Assembly: GCA_002344075.1 (NCBI GenBank)
Contig: DDTM01000003.1
Coordinates: 1-21,618 of the forward strand
Origin: Bacteroidetes bacterium UBA2364
GTDB lineage: Bacteria > Bacteroidota > Rhodothermia > Rhodothermales > UBA2364
DNA: 21,618 nucleotides
Reading direction: 5' to 3'
Below the pieces are notes generated by a model. The model saw only the letters and a list, made by a program, of their open reading frames with translations. It ran no database searches and had not been told where the DNA came from. Positions 6,767 through 15,001 of this stretch are shown here, in pieces. Position numbers and translations under genes: made by a program. Within the stretch, counting starts at the first letter, position 1. The number at the start of each line of letters is the position of its first letter.

Positions 6767-8236
6767 ATGAACTTAACCGATCAAACCACGTTGTTGGCCA
6801 TTATTGCATGCTTGGGCATTGCTTGGGAAGGCAGTAAGGCAACTGGAAAAAATCCACTCTTAATATTATCTGCTGGGGTATTGCTGATTTTTGTGACGGC
6901 GAAGCATTTATTTGGGGATATGACCCTTATACTGGCCGTTCCTGCATTGTTGAAAGATCTTGGCTTGGGTTTGTTGGCGGGTGGTGCAATGCTGGTTTGG
7001 CGAAAAGCGGCCAGTCGCTCTTTTTTATTGGGTGGCATGGCCCTATTGGGAATGGCAGGAGCCAGTTATGGGGCTTGGTATCTTTTCCAAAATACACGGC
7101 AAATATTGGTAGAACTGGGGCCGGATGACCGGATTACAGAGGTGATGCCGCTTTTGGTGCGTTATGGTGTTTCGTATGAACGGGCATTTCCAGAGGTTTC
7201 TATAGATGAAGATGAGAATCTGGCACAGTATTACCTTCTTACTGGAACGGCTTCCGTTATGGATAACGTCTTGGCCGGGTTGAAATCCGATCAAGAAAAT
7301 GTGGACAGCGTCGAGTGGAACAATGTGGTATCGCTGGAGCCTGAAATTCCATTAGAAGCGGTGCCCAATGGCGGTATTCAGTCGAATGATCCCAAAGCAG
7401 GAGAACAATGGGCACTTAAAGCGATCTATGCAAACGAAGCTTTCGCGCTGCTTAAGTCTGCCCAACCCAAACGTAAAGCCATCGTTGCCATCTTAGATAC
7501 GGGTGTGGATAGCGGTCACGAAGACCTGAAAAGCATCTTTAAAAAATCTTCGGGAGATAAGGATTTACATGGACACGGTACTCATTGCGCTGGAATAGCA
7601 GGAGCCGCAACAAACAATGGAATTGGTATCGCTTCACTTAATTGGGAAGGACGATTTATCGAAATTCGTGGATACCATGCCTTAAATGGCGGCGGCTCAG
7701 GCACCAACGAATCCATTGCACAAGCGATGATCAGCGCAGTAGAAGAAGGTGCCGACATCCTTTCTATGTCTTTGGGCGGCTATTCGCCTTCTGCGCCAAA
7801 GGTGATCCGGGATGCGGTGCAGTTTGCTCTTAAACGCCAGATAGTGGTAATTGCGGCTGCCGGAAACTCCAATGACACGGCAAAAAACCACAGCCCAGCC
7901 AATATCAATGGTGTTATTACGGTCTCTGCAGTAGATTCGGGAAAGAAAAAAGCGGGCTTCTCAAACACAAACACTGGCCTGAAACGCCCAATTGCCGCTC
8001 CGGGCGTGGATATCCTCTCCACCAAGCCGGGAGGTATGTATATGGCCCACTCTGGAACCTCGATGGCCACACCTTTGGTAGCAGGCTTGGTTGGCGTCCT
8101 ACGCTCTTTCAGACCAGAACTGAAGCCGGATGAGTTGTATCAAATCCTGTACCGTACCGGACAAAATGTCCCTGATACAGGAAAAGTGGGTCGCGTGATT
8201 AATGCTGAAGCTGCAATTCGAGTGGTATTGCCCTGA
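6767..8236 (+). CDS. Membrane-anchored subtilisin-like serine protease (S8 family)
   Basis: The C-terminal two thirds (about 237-489) form a subtilase catalytic domain with all four key residues: D244 in AILDTGVD, H270 in HGHGTHCAG, the oxyanion N367 in AAAGNSND and S432 in SGTSMATPL. The N-terminus is unusual. Instead of a cleavable signal it has three or four hydrophobic segments (about 8-21, 30-46, 53-78 and 86-107), so the protease would be held in the inner membrane. A region of about 110-195 between membrane and catalytic domain resembles an inhibitor-I9-like propeptide in size and position, so self-processing is possible. Length is 489 residues. It follows the 71-residue gene by 35 bases. 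The substrate and the side of the membrane on which the catalytic domain sits are not evident. Confidence 0.93.
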   Translation: MNLTDQTTLLAIIACLGIAWEGSKATGKNPLLILSAGVLLIFVTAKHLFGDMTLILAVPALLKDLGLGLLAGGAMLVWRKAASRSFLLGGMALLGMAGASYGAWYLFQNTRQILVELGPDDRITEVMPLLVRYGVSYERAFPEVSIDEDENLAQYYLLTGTASVMDNVLAGLKSDQENVDSVEWNNVVSLEPEIPLEAVPNGGIQSNDPKAGEQWALKAIYANEAFALLKSAQPKRKAIVAILDTGVDSGHEDLKSIFKKSSGDKDLHGHGTHCAGIAGAATNNGIGIASLNWEGRFIEIRGYHALNGGGSGTNESIAQAMISAVEEGADILSMSLGGYSPSAPKVIRDAVQFALKRQIVVIAAAGNSNDTAKNHSPANINGVITVSAVDSGKKKAGFSNTNTGLKRPIAAPGVDILSTKPGGMYMAHSGTSMATPLVAGLVGVLRSFRPELKPDELYQILYRTGQNVPDTGKVGRVINAEAAIRVVLP

Positions 8237-8263
8237 TCCCATCTATTAACCTTTGTTTGTCGG

Positions 8264-8299
8264 GAGGCATTATACATCAATAAGGATGGATTATGCCTC
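8264..8299 (+). terminator. Candidate terminator after the subtilase gene
   Basis: GAGGCAT (8264-8270) pairs with ATGCCTC (8293-8299), and the stem can extend inward past a T-T mismatch. It is followed by only three T, so termination may be weak. It lies 27 bases after the subtilase stop. Confidence 0.4.
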
Positions 8300-8715
8300 T
8301 TTGCCGATATACCCTCATCATAGGTCTCGATGATGGCTGCTCATACCTTAAAAATTCTGTGATTTAAAGCGGGTTAGGTCTCAGCGCAATGCCCCGTCTT
8401 GGTTTATTGGGGTTGTGTTTTCTACGAAGATTTAAGGTTACGCCAAAAAATACCTTTCACAAATAACCACCTCTTGAGTTGGCTTAATGTGTTTGTCATT
8501 AGATTGGCTTATCGGCGCAGGACTGTTTCTTTCTATCATCAGGTTATGGCTACATTCAATGTTATAAATATTGCGATAAAGAATCCGTATGGAGGAGAAA
8601 GGCATTCCTGTAAAATTCTGCCCTATTGTTGGATTGGTCGCAATTACGTCGTAACATAATACGGGACTAAATACCATGTCTCAAAGATTAATAAACAGCT
8701 TAACTATTTGTTTTT
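8300..8715. other. Intergenic stretch without a supported gene
   Basis: About 415 bases between the subtilase terminator and the next gene. Open frames on both strands (for example 8399-8659 plus and 8438-8677 minus) begin at weak starts and give cysteine- and basic-rich translations with no recognisable motif. No hairpin, repeat or tRNA-like structure stands out. It may hold the promoter of the 8716 gene, but no good -33/-7 pair is visible. Confidence 0.5.
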
Positions 8716-8979
8716 ATGGACGTAAATCTCCATCAGAAAAAAGGGATAGAACATTTGGCAAAGGTCTTACGCTACTATCCGATGGTTCAGGAAGGACAAC
8801 AGGCCGTTGTAGGACTGACCCGTGAGGACTGGCATGTGTTGTGTGATACCTTGTTTCATATGAATACACCAAGAGAAGCCATTCCTGTAGAAGTCTTATC
8901 GTGGCGGTTTTCGGAAAATGGCGAACAGATGGTTTTGGAAACACAACAAGGTGTTACCGTTTTGGTGGAAATGTTTTAA
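8716..8979 (+). CDS. Hypothetical 87-aa protein
   Basis: I do not recognise this protein. It is 87 residues, soluble, with an amphipathic helical N-terminal half (KKGIEHLAKVLRYYPMVQEG), a central LTREDWHVLCDTLFHM and a beta-like C-terminal half (VEVLSWRF, QMVLETQQGVTVLVEMF). There is no signal peptide or membrane segment. It ends 12 bases before the nitronate monooxygenase gene, so the two are very likely one transcript. Tight coupling suggests a related or accessory role, but nothing in the sequence shows one. Confidence 0.7.
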   Translation: MDVNLHQKKGIEHLAKVLRYYPMVQEGQQAVVGLTREDWHVLCDTLFHMNTPREAIPVEVLSWRFSENGEQMVLETQQGVTVLVEMF

Positions 8980-8991
8980 ACCCCAGAAACT

Positions 8992-9957
8992 ATGATGCAA
9001 ACTCGTATTACTAAATTATTTAACATCCAATACCCTATTGTCCAGGCTGGAATGATTTGGACAAGTGGATGGAAGTTGGCAGCAGCAGCAGCGAAAGCGG
9101 GTGCATTGGGGTTAATCGGGGCAGGGTCTATGCATCCAGATAATCTTCGACACCATATTCAGTCTGCAAAGCAAGCGCTCGCTGGAACAAAAGGTGTTTT
9201 TGGGGTAAATGTGCCTCTGTTGTATCCGCAGATCAGCGAAATCATGGGCATCATCATGGATGAAGGGGTAAGAGTGGTCTTTACGTCGGCGGGGAGTCCT
9301 GCCGCTTGGACCAAGCCTTTGCAGGCAGCAGGGTGTAAGGTTGTGCATGTGACCGCTTCCACCAAGTTTGCTTGTAAAGCCCGCGACGCCGGATGCGATG
9401 CCGTGGTGGCCGAGGGTTTTGAAGCAGGTGGCCACAATGGCCGGGAAGAAACAACGACGTTGGTTCTAATCCCTTTGGTCGTAGAGGCCGTTGGAGAGGA
9501 TATTCCGGTGATTGCAGCAGGCGGGATCGGGACGGGTTCGCAAATGGCGGCTGCGCTTGCGTTAGGAGCAGAGGGCGTACAGGTGGGTAGCCGATTCGCA
9601 GCAACCCAAGAAGCCAGTTGTCATCCCGCTTTTAAAACCCGCATCGTGGCGGCGCAAGAAGGTGACACGGTATTGGCTCTCAAGAAAACCGTTCCGGTTC
9701 GCTTGCTCCGGAACGAATTTCAACAAGCGGTATTGGCCGCAGAGGCTCGTGGCGCCAATAACGAGGAACTAAATACGTTATTGGGAAAAGGGCGTGCCAA
9801 GCGGGGTATGTTCGAGGGTGACTTAATAGAGGGCGAGTTAGAAATTGGACAGGTGGCTGCTGCCATTCATGATATCCCGACCGCTGACACTGTCGTTCAC
9901 CGCTTGATGACCGATTGTCAGGCAACCTTAATGCGCCTCGTAAAATGGACGGTGTGA
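8992..9957 (+). CDS. Nitronate monooxygenase / 2-nitropropane dioxygenase family FMN protein
   Basis: This is an FMN-dependent TIM-barrel enzyme of the nitronate monooxygenase family, whose members oxidise alkyl nitronates such as propionate-3-nitronate and related toxins. The 321-residue protein shows the family pattern: a short N-terminal strand ITKLFNIQYPIVQAGMIW, GALGLIGAGSM (38-47), VVFTSAG (95-101), the conserved AEGFEAGGHNGR with H148, the phosphate-binding IPVIAAGGIGTG (171-182), and LGAEGVQVGSRFAAT (191-205). Members of this family are often annotated generically and their substrates vary, so the reaction is inferred from the family only. The start may be either of two adjacent ATGs at 8992 and 8995. 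It converges with the pyruvate kinase gene 31 bases downstream. Confidence 0.93.
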   Translation: MMQTRITKLFNIQYPIVQAGMIWTSGWKLAAAAAKAGALGLIGAGSMHPDNLRHHIQSAKQALAGTKGVFGVNVPLLYPQISEIMGIIMDEGVRVVFTSAGSPAAWTKPLQAAGCKVVHVTASTKFACKARDAGCDAVVAEGFEAGGHNGREETTTLVLIPLVVEAVGEDIPVIAAGGIGTGSQMAAALALGAEGVQVGSRFAATQEASCHPAFKTRIVAAQEGDTVLALKKTVPVRLLRNEFQQAVLAAEARGANNEELNTLLGKGRAKRGMFEGDLIEGELEIGQVAAAIHDIPTADTVVHRLMTDCQATLMRLVKWTV

Positions 9958-9988
9958 ACAAGACCACGGCAGACACCGAGGGGCAGTT

Positions 9989-11416
9989 TTAATCCACCAC
10001 TTTCACTAAAACCATGTTTGTTTTGCCCTTTGCAGGAATGGGCATACCAGCGGTTATCACAATTTTATCTCCCGAAACCACAACCCCGCGCTCTTTTAGA
10101 ACTTGTTGAACCGTAGCAATGGCGTCATCGGTGTTGTGCTGGAATGGAATACGCACACCCTGTGCCCCCCAAAGCAAAGACAATTGTGCGACCACCAATG
10201 GGCTGACCGTACAAGCATAGATGGGGACTTCAGGGCGATGTTGGGCAATGTTAAAGGCTGTGTTTCCAGAGTAGGTAAGACATACAATGGCCTTTGCTTC
10301 CATGTCTTTTGCCATACGACACGCCGAAAGGCTCACACTTTCTGTAACATCGCTAGGGTTAATAATGGCTTTCGATGCCCGTCGAGAGATTAATGGGCTT
10401 GCTTCGATGGTACGTGCAATTTCGTCCATCACCCGAACGGTCTCTATTGGATAATTTCCTGAGGCTGTTTCTGCCGAGAGCATGATGGCGTCTGTGCCAT
10501 CCCACACCGCATTGGCTACATCACTGGCTTCTGCACGGGTAGGGCGAGGGTTGTGGATCATGCTTTCCAACATTTGGGTTGCAGTGATAACAGGCTTGGC
10601 GGCATTGAGGCAAAGGCGGATAATTTTTTTCTGAACAATCGGCAGTTCCGCCATTTTTGCTTCTATGCCCAAGTCTCCACGTGCCACCATAATCCCATCA
10701 GAAATGGCAATAATTTCCTCTAAATTAGTGACGGCTTCCGGTTTTTCAATTTTTGCAATGATCTTCACTTGGCTATCTGGCTTGAAAGTCCGGATAGACT
10801 CCCGCAAATAGGCCACATCTTTTGCTGCCCGAACAAACGAGAGCGCTACCCAGTCCACCCCTGCTTCTAAACCAAATTTCAGATCATTCAGGTCTTTCTC
10901 GGTTAGGGCGGGTTGTTTGGCCGCAATATTGGGCAAATTCACGCCTTTTCGTGACTTTAGCGCGTTACCTGAACGAACCCTAACCTTTAGGTCCGTATGA
11001 TTTATGATCTCAGTGACTTCAAGTTCCACATTCCCGTCATCTACCAAGATGATATTGCCGATGACAGCCTCTTGCGCCAGCGAAGGGTAGCTGACGTAAA
11101 TTCGCTCTTTGGTGCAGATCTCTAGTGGCTCGGTTGTTAAAACCAGTTCCTCATCCATCGAAATTGGAAATTCTTCGTTCAGTAAACGTCCAAGGCGGAT
11201 TTTAGGGCCTTGTAAATCCTGTAGAATTGCAATTTCTTTCCCGATATCCTTAGATACTTTCCGAATTCGGATGATGCGATCCCAGTGTTCGTCATGGGTT
11301 CCATGAGAGAAATTGAGACGAGCGACATCCATGCCAACCGCAACGAGTTCGGTTAATTTTTCATAGCTTTGGGAGGCAGGGCCAATGGTGCAAACAATTT
11401 TTGTCCGACGCTTCAT
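9989..11416 (-). CDS. pyk: Pyruvate kinase
   Basis: This enzyme transfers phosphate from phosphoenolpyruvate to ADP in the last step of glycolysis. The 475-residue protein has the normal domain order. The N-terminal barrel strand is RTKIVCTIGPAS, with ARLNFSHG (32-39). The B domain follows QDLQGPKIRLG. The active site has IIAKIEKPE (K222, E224), MVARGDLGIE (D248) and ATQMLESM. A helix VANAVWDGTDAIMLSAETASG precedes the C-terminal regulatory domain, which begins near 340. The ATG at 11414-11416 fits the family start; an upstream TTG at 11453-11455 would add 13 untypical residues. On the minus strand TATCTTGC (11452-11459) resembles a -7 element at a suitable distance, but no TTG lies 20 bases further up. 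Confidence 0.98.
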   Translation of the reverse strand: MKRRTKIVCTIGPASQSYEKLTELVAVGMDVARLNFSHGTHDEHWDRIIRIRKVSKDIGKEIAILQDLQGPKIRLGRLLNEEFPISMDEELVLTTEPLEICTKERIYVSYPSLAQEAVIGNIILVDDGNVELEVTEIINHTDLKVRVRSGNALKSRKGVNLPNIAAKQPALTEKDLNDLKFGLEAGVDWVALSFVRAAKDVAYLRESIRTFKPDSQVKIIAKIEKPEAVTNLEEIIAISDGIMVARGDLGIEAKMAELPIVQKKIIRLCLNAAKPVITATQMLESMIHNPRPTRAEASDVANAVWDGTDAIMLSAETASGNYPIETVRVMDEIARTIEASPLISRRASKAIINPSDVTESVSLSACRMAKDMEAKAIVCLTYSGNTAFNIAQHRPEVPIYACTVSPLVVAQLSLLWGAQGVRIPFQHNTDDAIATVQQVLKERGVVVSGDKIVITAGMPIPAKGKTNMVLVKVVD

Positions 11417-11651
11417 GCAAAAGGAGGATAAGGTTAAAGAATGTAGAGAATGCAAGATAGTAAAATTACGGTCGTTTCGGTATGAGGTATATAAGGTGAC
11501 AACTGCTTTTTAATCATTTGTTTTTATAGGCTTTAACGATAGTCCTAACTTTTTTGGAAGTTAAGTCTTGTTTTCATTTGATGGAAGCGATTCCAGAAAA
11601 AAGTGTGAAGCCGGACAAAAAATACAGGGCCTGTTCACAAGCCAATAAAAT

Positions 11652-11686
11652 AAAACCCGTAAGACCTTCTTTATCTTACGGGTTTT
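11652..11686 (-). terminator. Rho-independent terminator of ftsH
   Basis: AAAACCCGTAAGA (11652-11664) and TCTTACGGGTTTT (11674-11686) form a perfect 13-bp stem with a 9-base loop. On the minus strand the stem ends in TTTT followed by more T. It begins 17 bases after the ftsH stop. Its symmetry would also let it act on plus-strand transcripts. Confidence 0.9.
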
Positions 11687-11702
11687 GTACATATAGTTTG
11701 GA

Positions 11703-13748
11703 TTATGCGCCAAAGAGTGCTGCTTCTCCAGCATTAGGGGCACCATCTCCACCACGACTGGGTTCTTCGGGGGTAGGTGGTTCATGTGGATGTAATTCCA
11801 TAGGTGCAAAAGGACGCTCACCCAAAATTTCGACTAAGTCTTTGGCGGTCAGAATTTCCTTCTTTAGCAAGGCTTGGGCCAACATTTCCAATTGTGCTTG
11901 CTTCTCTCGCAGCAACTGAAGCGTACGCTCCCGCACGTCATGGATCAAATTTTTTGCCTCAATATCAATTTCTAAGGCCGTTGCTTCCGAAAATGGTTTT
12001 GTGATAAAAGGATTGTCTTCCCTACTGCTCATATTGTAACTCACATAACCGATTTTTTCGCTCATCCCATAATCCACGACCATTGCATATGCCAGTTTTG
12101 TAATGCGTTCGAGGTCGTTTTGGGCGCCTGTAGAAATCCGACCAAAGATAATTTCCTCTGCTACTCGGCCACCCATAGACATCACCATCCGATCTATAAG
12201 GGCTTCTTTGGTGTAAAGATAGCGCTCCTCAGGCAAATACTGTGCATAGCCCAAGGCGGCCAATCCGCGTGGGATGATGGAAACTTTTACAATTGGGTCA
12301 GCATATTCCGAGTACCAACCTGCAATGGCATGGCCAGCTTCGTGATAAGCCACAATTTTCTTTTCTTCCGGAGAAATGAGTTTGTTTTTCTTTTCAAGAC
12401 CCGCAATGACCCGATCTATTGCCTGTTCAAAGTCGACCATTAAGATGGCATTCCGGTTGAGTCGGGCTGCAAGAAGTGCTGCCTCGTTACATACATTGGC
12501 AATTTCCGCACCAGCAAAACCAGGCGTTTGGCCTGCAAGTGCGTATAAATCTATGTCATCACCAAGGGTAAGGTGTCGCGTATGTACCTTGAAAATTTCA
12601 AAACGCTCTTTGCGGTCGGGACGGTCTATTAAAATTTGGCGGTCAAAACGTCCTGGACGCAATAAAGCCGGATCTAAAATATCCGGACGGTTGGTTGCCG
12701 CCATAATAATGACGCCTTTATCGGTATTAAACCCATCCATCTCGACCAAGATCTGGTTGAGTGTATTTTCTCGTTCATCATTTCCGCCCATCACCAATCC
12801 TTTTGCACGCGAGCGGCCAATGGCATCAATTTCGTCAATAAAAATGATACAGGGGGCTTTTTCTTTTGCCTGAGCAAAGAGGTCGCGTACTCGAGCAGCA
12901 CCTACGCCCACAAACATTTCCACAAAGTCGGAACCGGAAAGCGAGAAAAAAGGCACATTTGCTTCGCCAGCTACGGCTTTTGCCAAGAGGGTTTTACCTG
13001 TACCGGGAGGGCCAACCAGCAGCACCCCTTTGGGGAGTTTACCGCCCAATTTGGTAAAACGTTTAGGACTTTTGAGAAATTCCACCACTTCCTGAACTTC
13101 TGCTTTTGGTTCATTGAGGCCTGCCACATCTGCAAAGGTAATGCGCCTGTCGGAGTTGGCATCAAACAAAACAGCTTTATTTTTGCCAATACTCAAAACC
13201 TGTTGCCCCGGATTCATCCTGCGAAACATAAAAACCCAAAGCCCCACAATCAGTAGTAGAGGAAAAATCCAAGTCATCAGAGTACCAAGCCAGTTGTCTT
13301 CACGGCGGACGCTAAATACCACTTGGGACCCTTCTTTTTGTGCCCGATTGTGGTTTTCCACAAATGCGGTTAATTGATGGTCAAGGGGTTTGGTGGTGGT
13401 AAACCGACGCCGGGCCTTTTGTGCATCTTCCGAGTTCCAAATACTTTGCTGTACTTCATTCGGCGTCACTTTTTTCTCATTCAAGGCTTTTTGTGTGTAT
13501 AAGCCAGAAATACGGGAGTCATTGATCAATTCGACTTGCTCAATGTAGCCTTTTTCAATGAAACTGAGAAAAGTACTATAATCCAACCGATTTGGATTTG
13601 TAGAACCCATTAGATAGATATTGATAGCGCCAAGAATAATAAAAATAATGGCATAAATCCAAATCGGGGACCTGTTCCGAGATTCGGGAGATCGTTTTTC
13701 CGGAGGCGTGGATTGCTCTTCGGGGTTGATGCGCGGTTCTTGCGCCAT
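11703..13748 (-). CDS. ftsH: ATP-dependent zinc metalloprotease FtsH
   Basis: FtsH is a hexameric inner-membrane AAA+ protease that extracts and degrades membrane proteins and some short-lived cytosolic proteins. The 681-residue sequence is complete. It has a polar N-terminus, a first membrane helix (about 29-47), a periplasmic domain (about 50-152), a second helix (about 157-175), then the AAA module with Walker A GPPGTGKT (246-253), Walker B IIFIDEID (301-308) and second-region-of-homology residues ATNRPDILDPALLRPGRFDR. The protease has the zinc site HEAGH (469-473), with D545 (QNDLE) as the likely third ligand. The last 30 residues are a proline- and acid-rich tail (HPHEPPTPEEPS). It ends at a strong terminator (11652-11686) and is divergent from phhA. 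Confidence 0.99.
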   Translation of the reverse strand: MAQEPRINPEEQSTPPEKRSPESRNRSPIWIYAIIFIILGAINIYLMGSTNPNRLDYSTFLSFIEKGYIEQVELINDSRISGLYTQKALNEKKVTPNEVQQSIWNSEDAQKARRRFTTTKPLDHQLTAFVENHNRAQKEGSQVVFSVRREDNWLGTLMTWIFPLLLIVGLWVFMFRRMNPGQQVLSIGKNKAVLFDANSDRRITFADVAGLNEPKAEVQEVVEFLKSPKRFTKLGGKLPKGVLLVGPPGTGKTLLAKAVAGEANVPFFSLSGSDFVEMFVGVGAARVRDLFAQAKEKAPCIIFIDEIDAIGRSRAKGLVMGGNDERENTLNQILVEMDGFNTDKGVIIMAATNRPDILDPALLRPGRFDRQILIDRPDRKERFEIFKVHTRHLTLGDDIDLYALAGQTPGFAGAEIANVCNEAALLAARLNRNAILMVDFEQAIDRVIAGLEKKNKLISPEEKKIVAYHEAGHAIAGWYSEYADPIVKVSIIPRGLAALGYAQYLPEERYLYTKEALIDRMVMSMGGRVAEEIIFGRISTGAQNDLERITKLAYAMVVDYGMSEKIGYVSYNMSSREDNPFITKPFSEATALEIDIEAKNLIHDVRERTLQLLREKQAQLEMLAQALLKKEILTAKDLVEILGERPFAPMELHPHEPPTPEEPSRGGDGAPNAGEAALFGA

Positions 13749-13983
13749 AAGCGTTGCCTGATTTAAAGTGAATAGATGCTTTTTTATTGGTTGCTTTACG
13801 CTAAGGTCAAAGGTTTGGTTCCGTTAAAGACCCGTAAAGCCAGTCATACAGTATGTTATGGCAGACAAGAATAGGTAAAGAAATCCGACGATGATAAGTA
13901 GCAAGCGAAGGTGCCTTGAAGTGTACACATTGCAAGATGGATTGATTATAACAAAATTCGGTATTTCTAAATATGTTGAAATT

Positions 13984-13995
13984 ATATCCGGATAT
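13984..13995. repeat. 12-bp perfect palindrome upstream of phhA
   Basis: ATATCCGGATAT is a perfect 12-bp palindrome about 94 bases before the phhA start. It may be a regulator site, but a palindrome of this length in AT-rich sequence can occur by chance. Confidence 0.35.
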
Positions 13996-14008
13996 TAAAA
14001 AGTTTAAC

Positions 14009-14034
14009 TAATCATTTATGGTGTATAATGATTA
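14009..14034. promoter_or_regulatory. Inverted repeat TAATCATT-N10-AATGATTA upstream of phhA
   Basis: Two perfectly complementary 8-base arms (14009-14016 and 14027-14034) flank a 10-base spacer and enclose a TATAAT at 14024-14029. The arm spacing places equivalent bases about 18 apart, suitable for a dimeric regulator. Position about 55 bases before phhA suggests operator function; the protein is unknown. Confidence 0.45.
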
Positions 14035-14088
14035 AATAAGCGAATTTAGTATAATGCTTAAAATGTTTTCATAAAAACCCTTGCACCA

Positions 14089-14919
14089 ATGACCTTAACG
14101 GCTACATCCGAATCGGAGGCGCCTCCAATCCTTACCGCCTATGAAAAGGCTGCTTCGGAAGGGATAGACCCTCGTTGTATTCCCCAGCACCTGGAAATCC
14201 CACCTCCAATAGGTCAAGATATCTTCGCTCCTTCATACACGGATGCCGAACACCGCATCTGGCAACATCTTTTTGAGCGCCAAATGGCCCTTTTGCCCGG
14301 ACGAGCAAGTAGGGCATATTTGGAGGGGGTGGCGGTCTTGGGCTTTCATGCACAACAACTGCCGCCTCTCCGAGACCTAAGCGAAAAACTTTTTGCTGCG
14401 ACGGGGTGGCAAATTGCTCGGATTCCTGGACTGTTACATCCTACCGACTTTTTTGAACTCCTCTCTCGGCGCATATTTCCCTGTACCGATTATATCCGAA
14501 AAGCCTCTGAATTGGACTATACGCCCGCACCAGATTGCTTTCACGATATTTTTGGTCACCTTCCGATGATTACCAATCCGCATTTTGCTAATTTCTATCA
14601 AGACTTTGGGCGTGCAGCCTTGAGGGCTACACCAGAACAGCAAGTGGGCTTGGAGCGTCTGCATTGGTTTTGTGTGGAATTTGGCTTGGTTCAGGAAGAT
14701 GGTGGGAGGCGGATTTTTGGCGCTGGGGTTTTGTCCTCAAAAGAAGAAGTGCTTCATGCCCTTTCGGATGAGGTCTTGGTACTGGATTTTGACCCTGACC
14801 GTATCGTTGCGCAAGATTACCAAGTTTGGCATCTGCAAAATACACTTTTTACCCATGCTTCCTATGCTGCATTAGAAGCCGGGTTCCGACGGTGGTGCAG
14901 CAGCCAAAACCTGTTGTAG
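14089..14919 (+). CDS. phhA: Phenylalanine 4-monooxygenase (monomeric bacterial type)
   Basis: This pterin-dependent non-haem iron enzyme hydroxylates phenylalanine to tyrosine. It serves phenylalanine breakdown or tyrosine supply. The 276-residue protein is the short bacterial form, lacking the N-terminal ACT regulatory domain of the animal enzyme. The iron ligands are H152 and H157 in FHDIFGHLPM and E197 in FCVEFGL, the standard 2-His-1-carboxylate set. RIPGLLHPTDFFELLSRRIFP (111-131) is the conserved substrate and pterin region. It stands alone, divergent from ftsH. A hairpin 25 bases after its stop is oriented to end the opposite-strand gene. No pterin dehydratase (phhB) is seen beside it. 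Two dyads upstream suggest regulated expression. Confidence 0.96.
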   Translation: MTLTATSESEAPPILTAYEKAASEGIDPRCIPQHLEIPPPIGQDIFAPSYTDAEHRIWQHLFERQMALLPGRASRAYLEGVAVLGFHAQQLPPLRDLSEKLFAATGWQIARIPGLLHPTDFFELLSRRIFPCTDYIRKASELDYTPAPDCFHDIFGHLPMITNPHFANFYQDFGRAALRATPEQQVGLERLHWFCVEFGLVQEDGGRRIFGAGVLSSKEEVLHALSDEVLVLDFDPDRIVAQDYQVWHLQNTLFTHASYAALEAGFRRWCSSQNLL

Positions 14920-14943
14920 AAATAATTGGCGATAACAAAAAAA

Positions 14944-14968
14944 CCTCGGTACAAAAAAAGTACCGAGG
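14944..14968 (-). terminator. Rho-independent terminator of the secreted-protein gene
   Basis: CCTCGGTAC (14944-14952) and GTACCGAGG (14960-14968) form a perfect 9-bp stem with a 7-base loop. On the minus strand the stem is followed by seven T, so it ends the gene at 15002-16051. On the plus strand no T run follows, so phhA would be terminated poorly by it. Confidence 0.85.
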
Positions 14969-15001
14969 CTTGAGATCCGAAGGGTAAACCCTTGGTTGGG
15001 A

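Larger units (their letters stand above)
13749..14088. other. Divergent intergenic region between ftsH and phhA
   Basis: This 340-base AT-rich region must hold the start signals of both ftsH (minus) and phhA (plus). I find no convincing TTG-N20-TAnnTT pair on either strand. It holds two dyads near phhA, listed separately. No open frame of note is present. Confidence 0.6.

Noticed and set aside
8399..8659. Plus-strand open frame of 86 codons in the 8.3-8.7 kb gap
   Set aside because: It starts at TTG without a ribosome binding site, and its translation is rich in Trp, Cys, Arg and Tyr with no motif. An overlapping minus-strand frame looks equally random.
12376..12873. 165-codon plus-strand frame inside ftsH
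   Set aside because: It is antisense to the most conserved AAA segment of ftsH, and its Ser/Arg/Lys-rich translation is the expected mirror of that coding sequence.
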